Below are positions 62,971-64,000 of a DNA stretch of 64,000 nucleotides, in pieces. Position 1 is the stretch's first letter, and the number at the start of each line of letters is the position of its first letter. The stretch lies in contig NC_085137.1 of the NCBI RefSeq assembly GCF_035046485.1, forward strand, positions 501,724,536 to 501,788,535, written 5' to 3'. A model generated the notes under the pieces. It worked only from the letters and a program-made list of their open reading frames with translations. It searched no databases and was not told the DNA's origin. Both the position numbers and the translations under genes were made by a program. The DNA comes from Aedes albopictus. Lineage: Eukaryota; Arthropoda; Insecta; Diptera; Culicidae.

Positions 62971-63304
62971 TATTTCTAGGTTTAATCACCGCATGACTTC
63001 ATGATAATTGAATTTTATTGGCTTTTCTCGGTGAACTTATTACTACTCAAAGAAGGAGGTAATAACAAAAGTAATGAAAGAAACGGTGGATAGAATCGCA
63101 AGTGTGCGACGAGAGAAATTGAATAGAAGTTGAATATTAACTGAGGGCCATAATTGAACAACACAATCACAACGACGACCCCTTTGCTTAACGTCCTGGT
63201 TTTGAAAGGCTAGTAGTTTTATGATGACTACTAGCCCTAGACAGACAAAAAGATCGTGGTTGTGATCTGTTAAATGTTGTTCGACTTTGCTTTCGGTTCT
63301 ATCG
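62971..63304. other. Unassigned sequence
   Basis: AT-rich to mixed. Direct echo CTACTAGCCCTAG / CTAGTAGTTTTATGATG near 63210-63240. No gene. Confidence 0.35.
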
Positions 63305-63313
63305 ATCGGTGAC

Positions 63314-63548
63314 ACTTCTTCTTCTTCTTCTTTCTGGCTCGACGTTCCAGTTGGAAATTTGGCCTGTCTCACTTCAACTTAGTGTTCTTTGAGCACTTCC
63401 CCAGTGCTTTCTTTGCCTGCAATTGCATGAATTTGTATATCGTGAGGCAAGTACAATGATACACTATGTCCATAGCAGTTAAGAAAAGTTCCCGAGCGGA
63501 ACGGAAATCGAACCCGCCGTCTCCGGATTAGCGATCCAAAGCCTTACA
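63314..63548 (-). mobile_element. tRNA-related SINE with (GAA)n tail
   Basis: On the minus strand: TTGTAAGGCTTTGGATCGCT, AGACGGCGGGTTCGATTTCC (box B) and a tail GAAGAAGAAGAAG. ATCGGTGAC flanks both sides (63305-63313 and 63549-63557), probably the target duplication. A third SINE family. Confidence 0.75.
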
Positions 63549-63557
63549 ATCGGTGAC

Positions 63558-64000
63558 GCTTGTTCAGGGATTCATCGCGGATTTTTTAGGACGTTTTTTT
63601 AATGACCGCGTGAGAAAAAACCACGTGAAAAAAAAAACGCGTAAAAAACATCAGTGTATATCAAAAAGCTTCGTGTTAAAAGCCCTATTTCTGTCAAAAA
63701 GCTACCTTCCATTTGTTACACACTGGAGTAACAAAAAGCAGTAGTGGTAATTGATGCAGCAACATTGAACTCCATCATTATGTTGCTTGAAGATATAAAC
63801 AAATCGTGCATTTGAAATGCCACACTACAGCTGTCAGGTTTTATATAGCAGTTTGGTTGCTAAAGTGGTGATTTAGCAGTGGAACTGTTGCGATAGGTCA
63901 GTATGCAGATAGAATGTAGTTATTTGATAGAAATATTTACTTATTCATATGTTTCTTAGTTATCTAGGTTATAACATAAAATTACAACATGTATAGTTTC
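63558..64000. other. Unassigned sequence to the window end
   Basis: No gene or element end recognised. AAAAAACCACGTGAAAAAAA near 63615 has a CACGTG E-box, without further support. Confidence 0.35.

Noticed and set aside
1..64000. CRISPR array, phage defence or bacterial operon
   Set aside because: No regular spacers, cas-like frames or dense coding; sequence is eukaryotic with introns, SINEs and LINEs.

Overview
This 64-kb window looks like euchromatic or intergenic sequence from a large, transposon-rich mosquito genome, most likely an Aedes-type culicine. The reasons are a near-intact LOA-clade LINE of the Lian type, long tRNA-headed SINEs of the Feilai type, RTE-like LINEs, Penelope-like elements (PLEs), many fold-back MITEs with TA, TTAA or TTA/TAA target duplications, and degenerate GGAATCC-type minisatellites. 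Species was not tested; no database search was possible. A 500-N gap lies at 18413-18912. Bacterial features (operons, CRISPR, ribosome binding sites) are absent.

Host-gene evidence is thin. At the left edge, on the minus strand, a gag-like reading frame starts at 269 and runs out of the window; a probable 133-bp intron and a non-coding 5' exon precede it. At 51402-51479 (plus) a first coding exon encodes a signal peptide and ends at a GTGAGT donor; its remaining exons are not recognised here. Both were read directly from the sequence. Everything else I can recognise is transposable element (TE) or repeat.

Layout: 0-4 kb, gag-like gene edge, a MITE, and PLE-derived inverted repeats with hammerhead-like motifs. 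5-8.6 kb, a 145-bp tandem repeat and a 2.8-kb array of 23-bp units. 9-16.7 kb, MITEs, including a 2.5-kb palindrome with another fold-back inside. 17-25.5 kb, RTE-like debris, the gap, MITEs inside MITEs, and a Ty3/gypsy RT scrap. 28.4-35.7 kb, a decayed LOA LINE with a SINE in its 5' UTR (itself carrying a TA-MITE) and a TTAA-MITE in its ORF, followed by an RTE-like LINE split by a fold-back. 36.4-38.9 kb, a PLE-derived palindrome with a 12-bp target duplication, and a G-run MITE split by a retroelement. 40.3-48.7 kb, the most informative nest: a PLE split by a SINE, which is split by a 4.5-kb LOA LINE with a 1214-codon ORF. 50-52 kb, host-like promoter and first exon. 52.9-54.4 kb, two head-to-tail Helitron-like elements. 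54.9-63.6 kb, MITEs, a second RTE-like copy, SINEs and a retroelement with an exact 14-bp target duplication.

The target duplications let the order of insertion be read directly. The SINE and LOA families are nested both ways (SINE in LOA at 29 kb, LOA in SINE at 43 kb), so their activity overlapped. I found no convincing new cellular system. The most interesting items are the hammerhead-bearing inverted PLE remnants, the LOA ORF that carries ACG where its sister copy has ATG, the gag-like frame behind an apparent spliced leader, the tandem Helitrons and the 23-bp array that is open over long stretches on the minus strand.
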